Positions 1 to 8,424 of a stretch of 64,000 nucleotides of DNA are shown one piece after another. The stretch spans positions 3,484,001-3,548,000 of the forward strand of contig NZ_CP011456.1 of the NCBI RefSeq assembly GCF_001277295.1, in the 5' to 3' direction. The translations under genes and the position numbers were made by a program. The notes under the pieces were generated by a model that saw only the letters and a list, made by a program, of their open reading frames with translations, did no database searches and was not told where the DNA came from. The number at the start of each line of letters is the position of its first letter. The stretch's first letter is position 1. This DNA comes from Anabaena sp. WA102 (GTDB lineage: Bacteria > Cyanobacteriota > Cyanobacteriia > Cyanobacteriales > Nostocaceae).

Positions 1-1293
1 TAATGCCCCAAACTGAACAATATCTTGTAAAAAAGGTTTTAAAACAGGTGTTCCTAACTCCTGCATTTGCACAAATACAGCAGAGAGTAATTGGTTAATT
101 TGATTGGGTTCAATTTTTTGATTTACACCTACACTCATAGCTTTTTGAAATAACCAAGTTACACTTAAACTCGGTTGATAGGGTTGGAGAATCGCCAAAG
201 ATTGGGCAGATAATTGATCAGTTTTTAATGCCTCCTCAATTCCCAACGTTAACCTGTGTAAATGACGTACCATAGCCCCAAAACCACCAAAACTTAAAGG
301 TGATTGATTACCGCTACTATCCCCCACTGGTAAAATGCGATGCCAAGGGGTTTGCAGAGGACTTTGACGATAGCTAGGAAAGAAACCAAATAACGCCCTT
401 TGAAAATTTAGGCGATTAATTTCCACACCTTGATATTCTGGTAACAAGCGTAAATATTCGTCAAACAAAGTTTCTAAACTCAACCGTTGTGGATCTGCAT
501 CCATATAGGTAAATAAATATGTGGTTCTACCATCCTTAGCTGGAAAAGCTTCCCAGAAATATTGACATTGATTTTCCAAAGCTGTGAAAGATAACAACAA
601 GTCACCTGAGTTATTTTCCGGAAATCCTTTAGCACAACTTCCCACAACTAAACAAAGTGCATCTGGTTTTTTTCCTTGACGCGCTTGTTGGCTAATTGGA
701 GAAAGATTTCCCATGGCATCCAATAACAATTTCGCGGTAAATTGATTGTTTACTATTACGCCATTTGGGTGAACTACGGCATCACTAAATGGTGTATTTT
801 CAAATAACATTCCCCCAGCATTGAGAAAGCGCGTTTTTAACGTTTCCAGTAGATAAATAGGATTTACACCAATGTTCAGAACATCTTCTACCCAAACTTC
901 TGTACCGCCTTGAAAACTGACTCGTGCGGGGTTATATTTAGTTACGATAGCTGCTTCTAATTCCTGTTCTGTCAGCAATTCCAATTCCCGAAATACTTCT
1001 AACTCTTTGCGAGAAATATTCCATTCCTGTTCTCTTCCGCGCAAAATTCCCCTTTCTAATAACGCTACGCGCACACCGCGCACAGCTAAAGCAGAAGCGA
1101 TTAAAATTCCTAAAGTTCCACCGCAGATAATGACATCAAATTCTACAGATTCTAAATTTTTGGGATTTTCTTTAACTACGTTGGGTATGGGTGCGTTACC
1201 TTTTCGCAACAATGCTAATATGCTGTCAGTACGACGCAAGCCGCCTAAAACATCGCCTGGGAGTTGGGAAAGAATTTCTTCGGTTAGGGACAT
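1..1293 (-). CDS. cruP: CruP-like FAD-dependent lycopene cyclase paralog (C-terminus outside window)
   Basis: Reading the minus strand from the ATG at 1291-1293 gives an uninterrupted frame of 431 codons that runs off the window start. About 50 residues in there is a Rossmann FAD motif (DVIICGGTLGILIASALA) followed by RGREQEWNISR. Further on are LLLDAMGNLSPI and RILPVGDSSGNQSPLSFGGF. These match the CruA/CruP family of carotenoid cyclases and paralogs; the short N-terminal region before the FAD domain fits CruP better than CruA. The family is thought to act on carotenoids in membranes under oxidative stress, but catalysis by CruP is less established than by CruA. The gene diverges from the methyltransferase at 1376 with about 80 bp between them. 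Family assignment is strong, the CruP subtype moderate. Confidence 0.75.
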   Translation of the reverse strand, partial: MSLTEEILSQLPGDVLGGLRRTDSILALLRKGNAPIPNVVKENPKNLESVEFDVIICGGTLGILIASALAVRGVRVALLERGILRGREQEWNISRKELEVFRELELLTEQELEAAIVTKYNPARVSFQGGTEVWVEDVLNIGVNPIYLLETLKTRFLNAGGMLFENTPFSDAVVHPNGVIVNNQFTAKLLLDAMGNLSPISQQARQGKKPDALCLVVGSCAKGFPENNSGDLLLSFTALENQCQYFWEAFPAKDGRTTYLFTYMDADPQRLSLETLFDEYLRLLPEYQGVEINRLNFQRALFGFFPSYRQSPLQTPWHRILPVGDSSGNQSPLSFGGFGAMVRHLHRLTLGIEEALKTDQLSAQSLAILQPYQPSLSVTWLFQKAMSVGVNQKIEPNQINQLLSAVFVQMQELGTPVLKPFLQDIVQFGAL

Positions 1294-1375
1294 AAAATTT
1301 AATTCCATCTGTGTATTTGATGATATACTAAATTTATAACTATGTAATAGTTAGTTGATACAATAGCTAACAAAT

Positions 1376-2743
1376 ATGAAATCTATATTTTCACCAATAT
1401 CAAAACAAGTAGAATTACCTCTAAAATTAGTAACTCATCAAAAACAATTCACTTTTATTGATCTTTTTGCTGGTATTGGTGGATTTAGAATTGCTTTAGA
1501 TAAATTAGGTGGTCAATGTTTAGGCTATTCTGAAATAGACAAACAAGCAATTAAAGTTTATCAGCAAAATTTTATTAGTTACTTTAATAAACATGAAATT
1601 GAATTAGGAGATATCACAAAAATTAGTCAACTTCCACATAGTGTTGACATCATTGTTGGTGGTGTTCCCTGTCAACCTTGGTCTGTTGCTGGTTGTTTAA
1701 GAGGATTTGAAGACAAGCGAGGAAAATTATGGTTTGATGTAATTCGACTAGTGAATAAAAATCAACCGAAAGGATTCATTTTTGAAAATGTTAGTGGATT
1801 AGCAAGTCCTAAAAATCGGGATAATTTGGAACTGATTCTTAACGAATTGGCAAATACAGGATATTGCATGAAATGGAAAGTTCTTCATGCTTACGATTTT
1901 GGTTTACCTCAAAATAGAGATAGAGTTTTTATTGTTGGGATTAGAAGGGATATAGAAAGATGTCAGGAGTATAAATTTCCTAAACCTTTGAATATTCACC
2001 CAAAAGTTTTAGATATTTTGGATGAATTAAAAAATATTAATTTTGTTGAAAAAGTTAAACTAGATGCAAATACTTTATTTAAAGGTGTAATTCCACCATC
2101 AAGAACAAGATTTCAAAAAGATGATGAGTTAAATGATTTTTTCATTTTTTCTGATTTAAGAAATGGACATACAACAATTCATTCTTGGGATATTATCAAT
2201 ACTAGTGACAGAGAAAAAATAATTTGCTTAACACTTCTTAAATATAGAAGAAGCAAGAAATATGGCAATAAAGATGGTAATCCTTTATGTTTTGATGATT
2301 TCCGAGAAATCATCACTGATATAGAGATCAGTGAATTAAATATTTTAGTTAAAAAAGGAATATTCCGGTTAACATCTGATCATAAATATGAATTTGTAAA
2401 TTCTAAAAATATGACAGGTATTAATAATATTTATAGAATTATTTTACCTACTGCTGAAATTTTCCCAACTTTAACTGCTACTGGTTCTAAAGACTATATT
2501 GCAACTGTGTCTATTCATGCTAATCATCCACAGGAATATAAAAATCTTTTCTTAGAAAAAATTTATCAACCGCAGAAATATATACCCATTACTGCAAAAC
2601 ACGCTTGTAAGTTACAAGGATTTCCTCTGAATTTTGAATACCATAAAAAAGATGAGGTTGCTAAAAAACAGTTTGGTAATGCTGTTCCTGTACCTGTTGT
2701 TGAATATGTAGCTAAAGAATTACTAAAGATTCTTGATATCTAA
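1376..2743 (+). CDS. DNA (cytosine-5) methyltransferase, partner of a TdeIII-type restriction gene
   Basis: A 455-residue C5 methyltransferase that transfers a methyl group from S-adenosylmethionine to cytosine in a DNA target. Motif I is FIDLFAGIGGFR (about residues 27-38), motif IV is GGVPCQPWS with catalytic Cys99, motif VI is ENV (about 137-139), motif VIII is QNRDRVFIVGIR and motif X is QFGNAVPVPVVEYVAKEL near the C-terminus. The region between VIII and IX is long, about 200 residues, and includes a charged helical insert before the TLTATGSKDYI segment; this should carry target recognition. The stop codon directly abuts the 3' end of the convergent restriction gene (2743/2744). TdeIII relatives are recorded as cutting GGNCC, so that is the likely target by inference. 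All catalytic motifs are intact, so the enzyme is probably active without its nuclease. Confidence 0.93.
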   Translation: MKSIFSPISKQVELPLKLVTHQKQFTFIDLFAGIGGFRIALDKLGGQCLGYSEIDKQAIKVYQQNFISYFNKHEIELGDITKISQLPHSVDIIVGGVPCQPWSVAGCLRGFEDKRGKLWFDVIRLVNKNQPKGFIFENVSGLASPKNRDNLELILNELANTGYCMKWKVLHAYDFGLPQNRDRVFIVGIRRDIERCQEYKFPKPLNIHPKVLDILDELKNINFVEKVKLDANTLFKGVIPPSRTRFQKDDELNDFFIFSDLRNGHTTIHSWDIINTSDREKIICLTLLKYRRSKKYGNKDGNPLCFDDFREIITDIEISELNILVKKGIFRLTSDHKYEFVNSKNMTGINNIYRIILPTAEIFPTLTATGSKDYIATVSIHANHPQEYKNLFLEKIYQPQKYIPITAKHACKLQGFPLNFEYHKKDEVAKKQFGNAVPVPVVEYVAKELLKILDI

Positions 2744-3672
2744 CTAATTTGGATAAAAAATATCACGAAATTCTTCTGCAAAGTTTTCTTGTCCTAATTC
2801 AACAAAAAGTGATTGTAACTCCTCAAATGTATTTTCCTTTCCAGAACAAAAATCCCAAAATTCATTTTCAACCCATATATCTTGGGTAGTATCTAGAGGT
2901 GAACTAGATAGCATACTCTTTTGCTTTTCATACCAAGATTTTTTAAAAGGATTAAAAGGAATAGTGATACGTGCTTCTAAGTTAGCATGAGGATTTTTAG
3001 CAAATCTGTAAGCATACCATTCTAGAATTTGTTTGTTAAATCCTTTGAAACCACTTTGATTTGGTTGTGTAGTTTTAATATCAAAAACATATTCAATACA
3101 ATTTTTGGAAAAATGAATATCTACACCTGTTCCAGAAGGAGGAGATTTGTATTTGATGATTTCTTCGGGATTAATTTTCAAAGCAGCTTGTTTAAGTCGC
3201 TGTATACATTCTTGCGTATCAACAATATTTCCATTATATTTATTTTCACGTTCGGAAATTAGCTTATTTAAGTAGGTTGGCGTTGAAAATTGTCGTTATG
3301 GCAAGGCAAAAGGCAAGAGGCAAGAGGCAAGAGTGAAGAGGGTTTGGGCGATTTTACGTTTCTTTACACAGTTTGGTTTTATTGTGTTCACCTACTTAGT
3401 TCAATATCTAATTCTTTAGGAAATGGTTGAGGACGTAATATTTTTTCAGTAACGATTTCAAATCCATTTAATTCTGCTAAAGTTTTAGCTATAGGTTCCC
3501 AGCAAGTTGTTCCTAAACTTGTTTCTAGTCCACCAATCAGAGAACGTATTCGCCTTTCTTTGGGAAAAATATCATCTAATACTTGGTAATTTTCTATTTT
3601 CTTACCTTTGAAAAAATTCCTAATTGATTTTTTGAGATTTTCTTTAATTATCTGTTTAATATGCTTATCCAT
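2744..3672 (-). pseudogene. TdeIII-family type II restriction endonuclease, split by a 126-bp element
   Basis: Two minus-strand frames, 3672-3388 (starts MDKHIKQIIKENL) and 3181-2744 (YKSPPSGTGVDIHF ... DIKTTQPNQSG), are the two ends of one TdeIII-type endonuclease. Between them lies an element at 3271-3396 flanked by TA. Removing the element plus one TA (128 bp) leaves 801 bp, exactly 267 codons, and joins the halves in frame through ELNKLISERENKYNGNIVDT. As it stands, translation stops a few codons inside the element (ELSR, then stop). The conserved D and DxK-like residues (GVDIHF, FDIKTT) lie in the separated 3' half. The restriction function should be lost unless the element is removed. 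The gene converges with its methyltransferase. Confidence 0.9.
3271..3396 (+). mobile_element. Family A miniature element, copy 1 (126 bp, TA-flanked)
   Basis: First of six near-identical copies in the window. It begins AGTAGGTTGGCG and ends CACCTACT, so the ends share a 7-bp inverted repeat (AGTAGGT), and it is flanked on both sides by TA (3269-3270 and 3397-3398), as expected for IS630/Tc1-mariner-type insertion. The interior has a purine-rich run of GGCAAGA-like repeats. It encodes no transposase. This copy disrupts the restriction gene. Confidence 0.92.
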
Positions 3673-4083
3673 AATTCAATTAGTATGATATGTTTGTGTA
3701 ATTATTCGCGCATAAACTGGATTAGACAAATATATAGTTTTAGCTAATTTTGTCATGTAAGAAAACATTACATTAGTTATGCGATTTCTGTGGACTGCTG
3801 AACGCTATCGCTTTGATCCCTTTTAAATTAAACATATTAATTTATTAATTTAGTGATAAGTACCTGGACAGAATTAATTATATATTGGTTATTTACCAAT
3901 TCTTTGCCAGTCAAGGATTTCAGCCCGGATTTTTGTGTAATTAATTTTGTCCGATTACTTATATACGGTCATTCTCGTTATCTTATCAGTTTTGGATATA
4001 TTTTGGCAAATGAAACTGATCTCAGAGTTTATGCCAATCTAGATATAGAAGTCTCTCAATAACTTAATTTACAGGAAACACCC
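3673..4083. other. Intergenic region, no supported gene
   Basis: AT-rich spacer between the divergent restriction gene and the small membrane-protein gene. An open frame of 69 codons crosses it (3853-4062), but it has no recognisable features and no obvious ribosome binding site, so it is not called. The sequence just before 4084 (acaggaaacaccc) contains an AGGA ribosome binding site for the next gene. Confidence 0.5.
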
Positions 4084-4278
4084 ATGAACCGTTCTCAGAT
4101 AGTTGCGATTATTACAGGTGCAATTTCTATACTTCTGGCGATCGCATACCTAATTGTTGTCCAGATTATTGATTACCGGGATATGAAACCAGCGCCCATT
4201 AGCCAACTCAGCCCAGCAGTGATCATTGCGGAAAGTAATTTACCCAATTTGCAGCTTGACATAATTGCTAAAGTGTGA
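4084..4278 (+). CDS. Small single-pass membrane protein, conserved cyanobacterial hypothetical
   Basis: A 64-residue protein that begins MNRSQIVAIITGAISILLAI, one hydrophobic helix at about residues 7-29, followed by a polar tail with YRDMKPAPISQLSPA. An AGGA ribosome binding site lies about 9 bp upstream of the ATG. Short proteins of this pattern are familiar from cyanobacterial genomes but have no known function. It lies 300 bp upstream of ndhF in the same direction; whether they are co-transcribed cannot be seen. Confidence 0.7.
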   Translation: MNRSQIVAIITGAISILLAIAYLIVVQIIDYRDMKPAPISQLSPAVIIAESNLPNLQLDIIAKV

Positions 4279-4581
4279 ATTTGATCGGGGTGGAAAATGC
4301 CGCCCCTATACTATAGATACTATAGACAAATACAATCCATAGACTCAAAATAATAGTTACCATTTGATAATTCAATTGATTGAAATATAAGAATTCTTTA
4401 CAAGAAATATCGTGAATTTGTTTAATTAGGTAATTCTTTTTTGGCACAGATAACGGTAAGCTATTTCTAACAATATTAAATCAAGATAAATTTTCATTAT
4501 CTGTCATCACTAGGTTGAGAGGGATCAACGCTAGTAAGTCTGTTTTCTTTAATTTTTGCTGCAAACTATAGGAGTAATTGA
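4279..4581. promoter_or_regulatory. Upstream region of the CO2-uptake NDH-1 operon
   Basis: About 300 bp with no gene. It is AT-rich and ends in a clear ribosome binding site (ataggagtaattga) before the ATG at 4582. It must contain the operon promoter, unless transcription reads through from 4084. I could not identify a regulator site with confidence. Confidence 0.4.
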
Positions 4582-6441
4582 ATGGATCAATATTTGCTAG
4601 ACACTATTTGGCTAATTCCGGTTTATGCTTTGATAGGTGGGCTTTTAGCCATACCTTGGTCGCCGGGAATCATTCGCAAAACTGGTCCTCGACCGGCGGG
4701 ATATGTCAACGTGGTGATGACCTTTATCTCCTTTTTCCATGCCGTCTTTGCTTTCTTTGCTATTTGGAATCATCCAGCTAAAGAAGTATTTATTCCTTGG
4801 CTATCAACAGCAGGTTTAAATCTGACAATTAATTTAGAAATTTCTGCTGTCAGCATCGGGGCAGTAATTATTATTACCGGCTTGAACTTGCTGGCGCAGA
4901 TATATGCCATTGGTTATATGGAAATGGACTGGGGTTGGGGACGCTTCTTTTCCTTATTGGGATTATTTGAAGCTGGTCTTTGTGCCTTAGTTTTGTGTAA
5001 CGATTTATTTTTCAGTTATGTAATTCTGGAAATCCTGACTTTGGGAACTTACCTATTAGTAGGTTTGTGGTTTAGTCAGCCCTTAGTAGTCACCGGGGCG
5101 CGAGATGCTTTTTTGACCAAACGGGTGGGAGACTTATTTTTATTAATGGGTGTCTTGGGACTGTGGACACTTTCAGGGACTTGGAATTATACAGAGTTAG
5201 CTGCATGGGCGACTACAGCGAATGTTGACCCGACAATTATTACTTTAGTGTGCTTGGGGTTAATAGCTGGACCTATGGGTAAATGCGCCCAGTTTCCTTT
5301 GCATTTGTGGTTAGATGAGGCGATGGAGGGACCTGTTCCCAGTACAATTTTGCGGAGTTCGGTGGTGGTTGCCAGTGGGGCATGGGTATTAATTAAATTG
5401 CAACCTGTGTTTAGTTTATCACCTGTGGCATCTTCGGCGATAGTGGCGATTGGGGCGGTGACAGCGATTGGTGGGGCGTTAATTGCGATCGCTCAAATTG
5501 ACATTAAACGCTGTTTATCCTATTCTGTCAGTGTTTACATGGGCTTGATATTTATTGCTGTAGGCACACAGCAGGATGAAGCCGCATTATTATTAGTCCT
5601 CACCCATGCCTTGTCCGCTGCATTATTAGTTATGAGTACCGGGGGAATTGTTTGGAACAGTGTCACCCAAGATGTTACCCAACTCGGTGGATTATGGTCA
5701 CGCCGCCCCATGTCTGGGATAGCATTTATTATCGGTACATTGGGTTTAATTGGTTTTCCCCCTTTAGGTAGTTTTTGGGCATTGTTTAAACTAGCTGATG
5801 GTTTATGGGAAACACATCCGATTTTAGTAGGAATAGTAATTTTTGTTAATGCTTTAACTACATTTAGTTTAACTAGAGAATTTGCTTTAATCTTTGGTGG
5901 TAAACCCAAACAAATGAGTGAACGTTCTCCCGAAGCTTTATGGTTGATGGTTTTACCAATGATGGTTTTATCTGGCTTTGTTTTGCATCTACCTTTAGTT
6001 TTACAAAGTTTATCATTACTTCCCGTCTGGGCAACATTAAATAAAGACGTAGCCCTGCTATTAATTTGGTCTAGTATCTTCGGTTGTAGTATTAGTAGCA
6101 TCATCTATTTAGGCAACATTCCCAAACCAATTCGTTTACCCTGGCAAGGTTTACAAAACCTATTTGCTTACGATTTTTACACCCCTCAAATTTACAAAGT
6201 TACCATTATTTTCGGCGTTGCCCAACTTTCTAAATTTGCCGATATGCTGGACAGATTTGTAATAGATGGTATCGTCAATTTTGTGGGTTTATTTTCTCTT
6301 TTAGGTGGTGAAGGCTTGAAATATAGCAACAATGGACAAACTCAATCTTATGCCTTAACAGTGCTTTTAGGAGTTGGTGTTTTAGGTGCTTGGGTAACAT
6401 GGCCTTTCTGGGGAATTCAACTCATGGATTTAATTTTCTAA
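4582..6441 (+). CDS. ndhF4: NDH-1 subunit F, CO2-uptake form (NdhF4-like)
   Basis: A 619-residue polytopic membrane protein of the NuoL/NdhF antiporter-like family, part of the thylakoid NDH-1 complex specialised for CO2 hydration. Key segments are TGPRPAGYVNVVMTF, VGLWFSQPLVVTGARDAFL, GPMGKCAQFPLHLWLDEAMEG and AIAQIDIKRCLSYS. It is followed by an NdhD homologue and a ChpX/ChpY family gene, the order of the ndhF3-ndhD3-cupA and ndhF4-ndhD4-cupB modules. I favour the constitutive low-affinity F4 form because no cupS-like gene or LysR regulator is adjacent and the N-terminal sequence resembles NdhF4. F3 cannot be excluded without a tree. Confidence 0.85.
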   Translation: MDQYLLDTIWLIPVYALIGGLLAIPWSPGIIRKTGPRPAGYVNVVMTFISFFHAVFAFFAIWNHPAKEVFIPWLSTAGLNLTINLEISAVSIGAVIIITGLNLLAQIYAIGYMEMDWGWGRFFSLLGLFEAGLCALVLCNDLFFSYVILEILTLGTYLLVGLWFSQPLVVTGARDAFLTKRVGDLFLLMGVLGLWTLSGTWNYTELAAWATTANVDPTIITLVCLGLIAGPMGKCAQFPLHLWLDEAMEGPVPSTILRSSVVVASGAWVLIKLQPVFSLSPVASSAIVAIGAVTAIGGALIAIAQIDIKRCLSYSVSVYMGLIFIAVGTQQDEAALLLVLTHALSAALLVMSTGGIVWNSVTQDVTQLGGLWSRRPMSGIAFIIGTLGLIGFPPLGSFWALFKLADGLWETHPILVGIVIFVNALTTFSLTREFALIFGGKPKQMSERSPEALWLMVLPMMVLSGFVLHLPLVLQSLSLLPVWATLNKDVALLLIWSSIFGCSISSIIYLGNIPKPIRLPWQGLQNLFAYDFYTPQIYKVTIIFGVAQLSKFADMLDRFVIDGIVNFVGLFSLLGGEGLKYSNNGQTQSYALTVLLGVGVLGAWVTWPFWGIQLMDLIF

Positions 6442-6547
6442 CTATCTATAATTTAGATTGCTGATAATAATCTAAAATGATAGTATACCATCTAAATAAG
6501 ATTAGGAATAATCCAGTGATTAACAAGCACCTTTCTCGCAGAAGCAC

Positions 6548-6661
6548 TTGAATGAGATACATCATAGCCCCATCCTCGGACCCCCCACAGCGGGGGGAAG
6601 AAAAGGATAAACTTTTGATATTGGAGGGGGTTGGGGATGGGGTTCTTGTATCTCACTCAAT
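6548..6661. repeat. Inverted-repeat element between ndhF and ndhD
   Basis: The ends are imperfect inverted copies: TTGAATGAGATAC followed by GCCCCATCC on the left, and GGATGGGG followed by GTATCTCACTCAA on the right. A second inner hairpin (CCCCCCACAGCGGGGGG) lies near 6580-6597. About 114 bp, non-coding, in the 292-bp gap between two co-directional operon genes. Confidence 0.7.
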
Positions 6662-6674
6662 TGAGAACCGCTAT

Positions 6675-6727
6675 ATTACCAATTACCAATTACCAATTAC
6701 CAATTACCAATTACCAATTACCAATTA
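6675..6727 (+). repeat. Heptameric tandem repeat (attacca)n before ndhD
   Basis: About seven head-to-tail copies of the 7-bp unit attacca lie directly in front of the ndhD start codon at 6734, occupying the place where the ribosome binding site should be. Short tandem repeats of 7 bp are typical of heterocystous cyanobacteria. Confidence 0.85.
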
Positions 6728-6733
6728 ATAAAT

Positions 6734-8227
6734 ATGTTGAGTGTTTTAATTTGGCTACCAATTATAGCCGGTATAATCATCGGTTTTTATCCAGCAAAAA
6801 ATATTCCTGCGAGTCAGATTCGGTTAGTATCTTTAATCGTCACAGGTTTAGTTTTGCTGTGGAATATTTTCATTTTGTTAAAATTTGATATCAGCAATCC
6901 AGGGATGCAGTTTACAGAATATCTACCTTGGAATGAAACATTAGGTTTGAATTATCAATTAGGAGTTGATGGACTATCAGTATTAATGTTGGTGTTAAAT
7001 AGCTTACTCACTTGGATTGCTATTTATAGCAGCAGTAAAGATATAGAACGTCCTCGGTTATTTTATTCCCTGATTTTGTTTGTTAGTGGTGGCGTTGCTG
7101 GTGCTTTCTTATCAGAAAATTTGCTTTTGTTCTTCCTATTCTATGAATTGGAATTAATTCCCTTTTATTTACTAATTTCTATTTGGGGAGGAGAAAAACG
7201 AGCTTATGCAGGCATGAAATTCCTGATTTATACCGCCATTTCTGGGGCTTTAATTTTAGCCACATTTTTAGGAATGGTGTGGTTAACTGGTTCTCATAGT
7301 TTTGCCTTTGATGCTGTGGCAACTCAAAACATTTCTGCGGGAATGCAATTAGTATTATTAGCAGGAATAGTTTTAGGTTTTGGTATCAAGATTCCATTAA
7401 TTCCTTTCCATACTTGGCTACCAGATGCTTATGTTGAAGCTTCCACACCTATCGCTATTTTGCTAGGTGGAGTCTTAGCGAAACTGGGAACTTATGGATT
7501 ATTACGATTTGGCTTGGGAATGTTTCCTCAAACTTGGCAGATTATCGCCCCAACTTTAGCAATTTGGGGGGCAATTAGCGCGATTTATGGGGCAGTTGTA
7601 GCGATCGCCCAAACAGACATCAAACGCATGGTAGCATATAGTTCTATCGGCCACATGGGCTATATTTTACTAGCAGCAGCAGCCGCCACACCCTTAGCAT
7701 TAGTTGGCGCAGTCGCCCAAATGTTTAGTCATGGAATTATTCTTGCTATTCTCTTCCATTTAGTCGGAGTTATTGAAACCAAAGTTGGGACAAGAGAATT
7801 AGACAAACTGAATGGTTTAATGAGTCCTATTCGCGGTTTACCATTAATTAGTGCCTTACTGGTTTTAAGTGGCATGGCTAGTGCTGGTATTCCCGGTTTA
7901 ACAGGTTTTATTGCGGAATTTATTTCCTTTCAAGGCAGTTTTTCAACCTTTCCTATTCCCACAATTTTATGTGTAGTAGCATCTGGTTTAACCGCAGTTT
8001 ATTTTGTTATTCTTCTCAACCGTACCTGTTTTGGCAAACTGCAAAATAACCTAGCTTACTATCCCAGAGTATTATGGAATGAAAAAGTTCCCGCGCTAAT
8101 TTTGGCATTCTTAATTATCTTTTTGGGAGTACAACCAGTTTGGTTAGTGCGTTGGAGTGAAACCACAACTACCGCTATGGTAGCGGCAGTTCCCACAACC
8201 GCAAAAACCGTAATTGCCTTGAAGTAG
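6734..8227 (+). CDS. ndhD4: NDH-1 subunit D, CO2-uptake form (NdhD4-like)
   Basis: A 497-residue NuoM/NdhD-type proton-translocating subunit with about 14 hydrophobic segments. Diagnostic stretches are FFLFYELELIPFYLL, GIKIPLIPFHTWLPDAYVEA (broken-helix Lys) and AIAQTDIKRMVAYSSIGHM. It lies 292 bp after ndhF in the same direction, with an inverted-repeat element and a heptamer array in the gap, and 197 bp before the cupB-type gene. It should pair with the preceding NdhF in the distal arm of the CO2-uptake complex. D4 rather than D3 is inferred from context. Confidence 0.87.
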   Translation: MLSVLIWLPIIAGIIIGFYPAKNIPASQIRLVSLIVTGLVLLWNIFILLKFDISNPGMQFTEYLPWNETLGLNYQLGVDGLSVLMLVLNSLLTWIAIYSSSKDIERPRLFYSLILFVSGGVAGAFLSENLLLFFLFYELELIPFYLLISIWGGEKRAYAGMKFLIYTAISGALILATFLGMVWLTGSHSFAFDAVATQNISAGMQLVLLAGIVLGFGIKIPLIPFHTWLPDAYVEASTPIAILLGGVLAKLGTYGLLRFGLGMFPQTWQIIAPTLAIWGAISAIYGAVVAIAQTDIKRMVAYSSIGHMGYILLAAAAATPLALVGAVAQMFSHGIILAILFHLVGVIETKVGTRELDKLNGLMSPIRGLPLISALLVLSGMASAGIPGLTGFIAEFISFQGSFSTFPIPTILCVVASGLTAVYFVILLNRTCFGKLQNNLAYYPRVLWNEKVPALILAFLIIFLGVQPVWLVRWSETTTTAMVAAVPTTAKTVIALK

Positions 8228-8229
8228 TT

Positions 8230-8372
8230 ATCTCGTTCCCAGTCTCCGACTGGGAATGCTATCACAGAGGCTCTGCCTCTAATTCTAATATTATTGAAGG
8301 CAGAGCCTTCTAGAATTCATTCCCACACAGAGTATGGGAACGAGAAATTCCCACACAGAGTATGGGAACGAG
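8230..8372. repeat. Inverted-repeat element between ndhD and cupB
   Basis: Starts TCTCGTTCCCAGTCTCCGAC and ends with an inverted partner (CCCACACAGAGTATGGGAAC followed by GAGA). Inner inverted repeats (GGCTCTGCCTC/GAGGCAGAGCC type) lie around 8265-8310. The right end is duplicated in tandem (8318-8345 and 8346-8372). This repeat type is common between genes in Nostocales. It lies within an apparent operon, so it is probably transcribed and folds. Confidence 0.75.
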
Positions 8373-8424
8373 AAGAAAACTGTTCCGCAATCAAAAAAAT
8401 TTTATTAACCAAAACAAAAATATT

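Noticed and set aside
3853..4062. 69-codon plus-strand frame
   Set aside because: No ribosome binding site, no recognisable family and unusual composition; treated as non-coding spacer.
5535..6104. 189-codon antisense frame within ndhF4
   Set aside because: Lies fully opposite a well-conserved membrane-protein gene; composition is that of a shadow frame.
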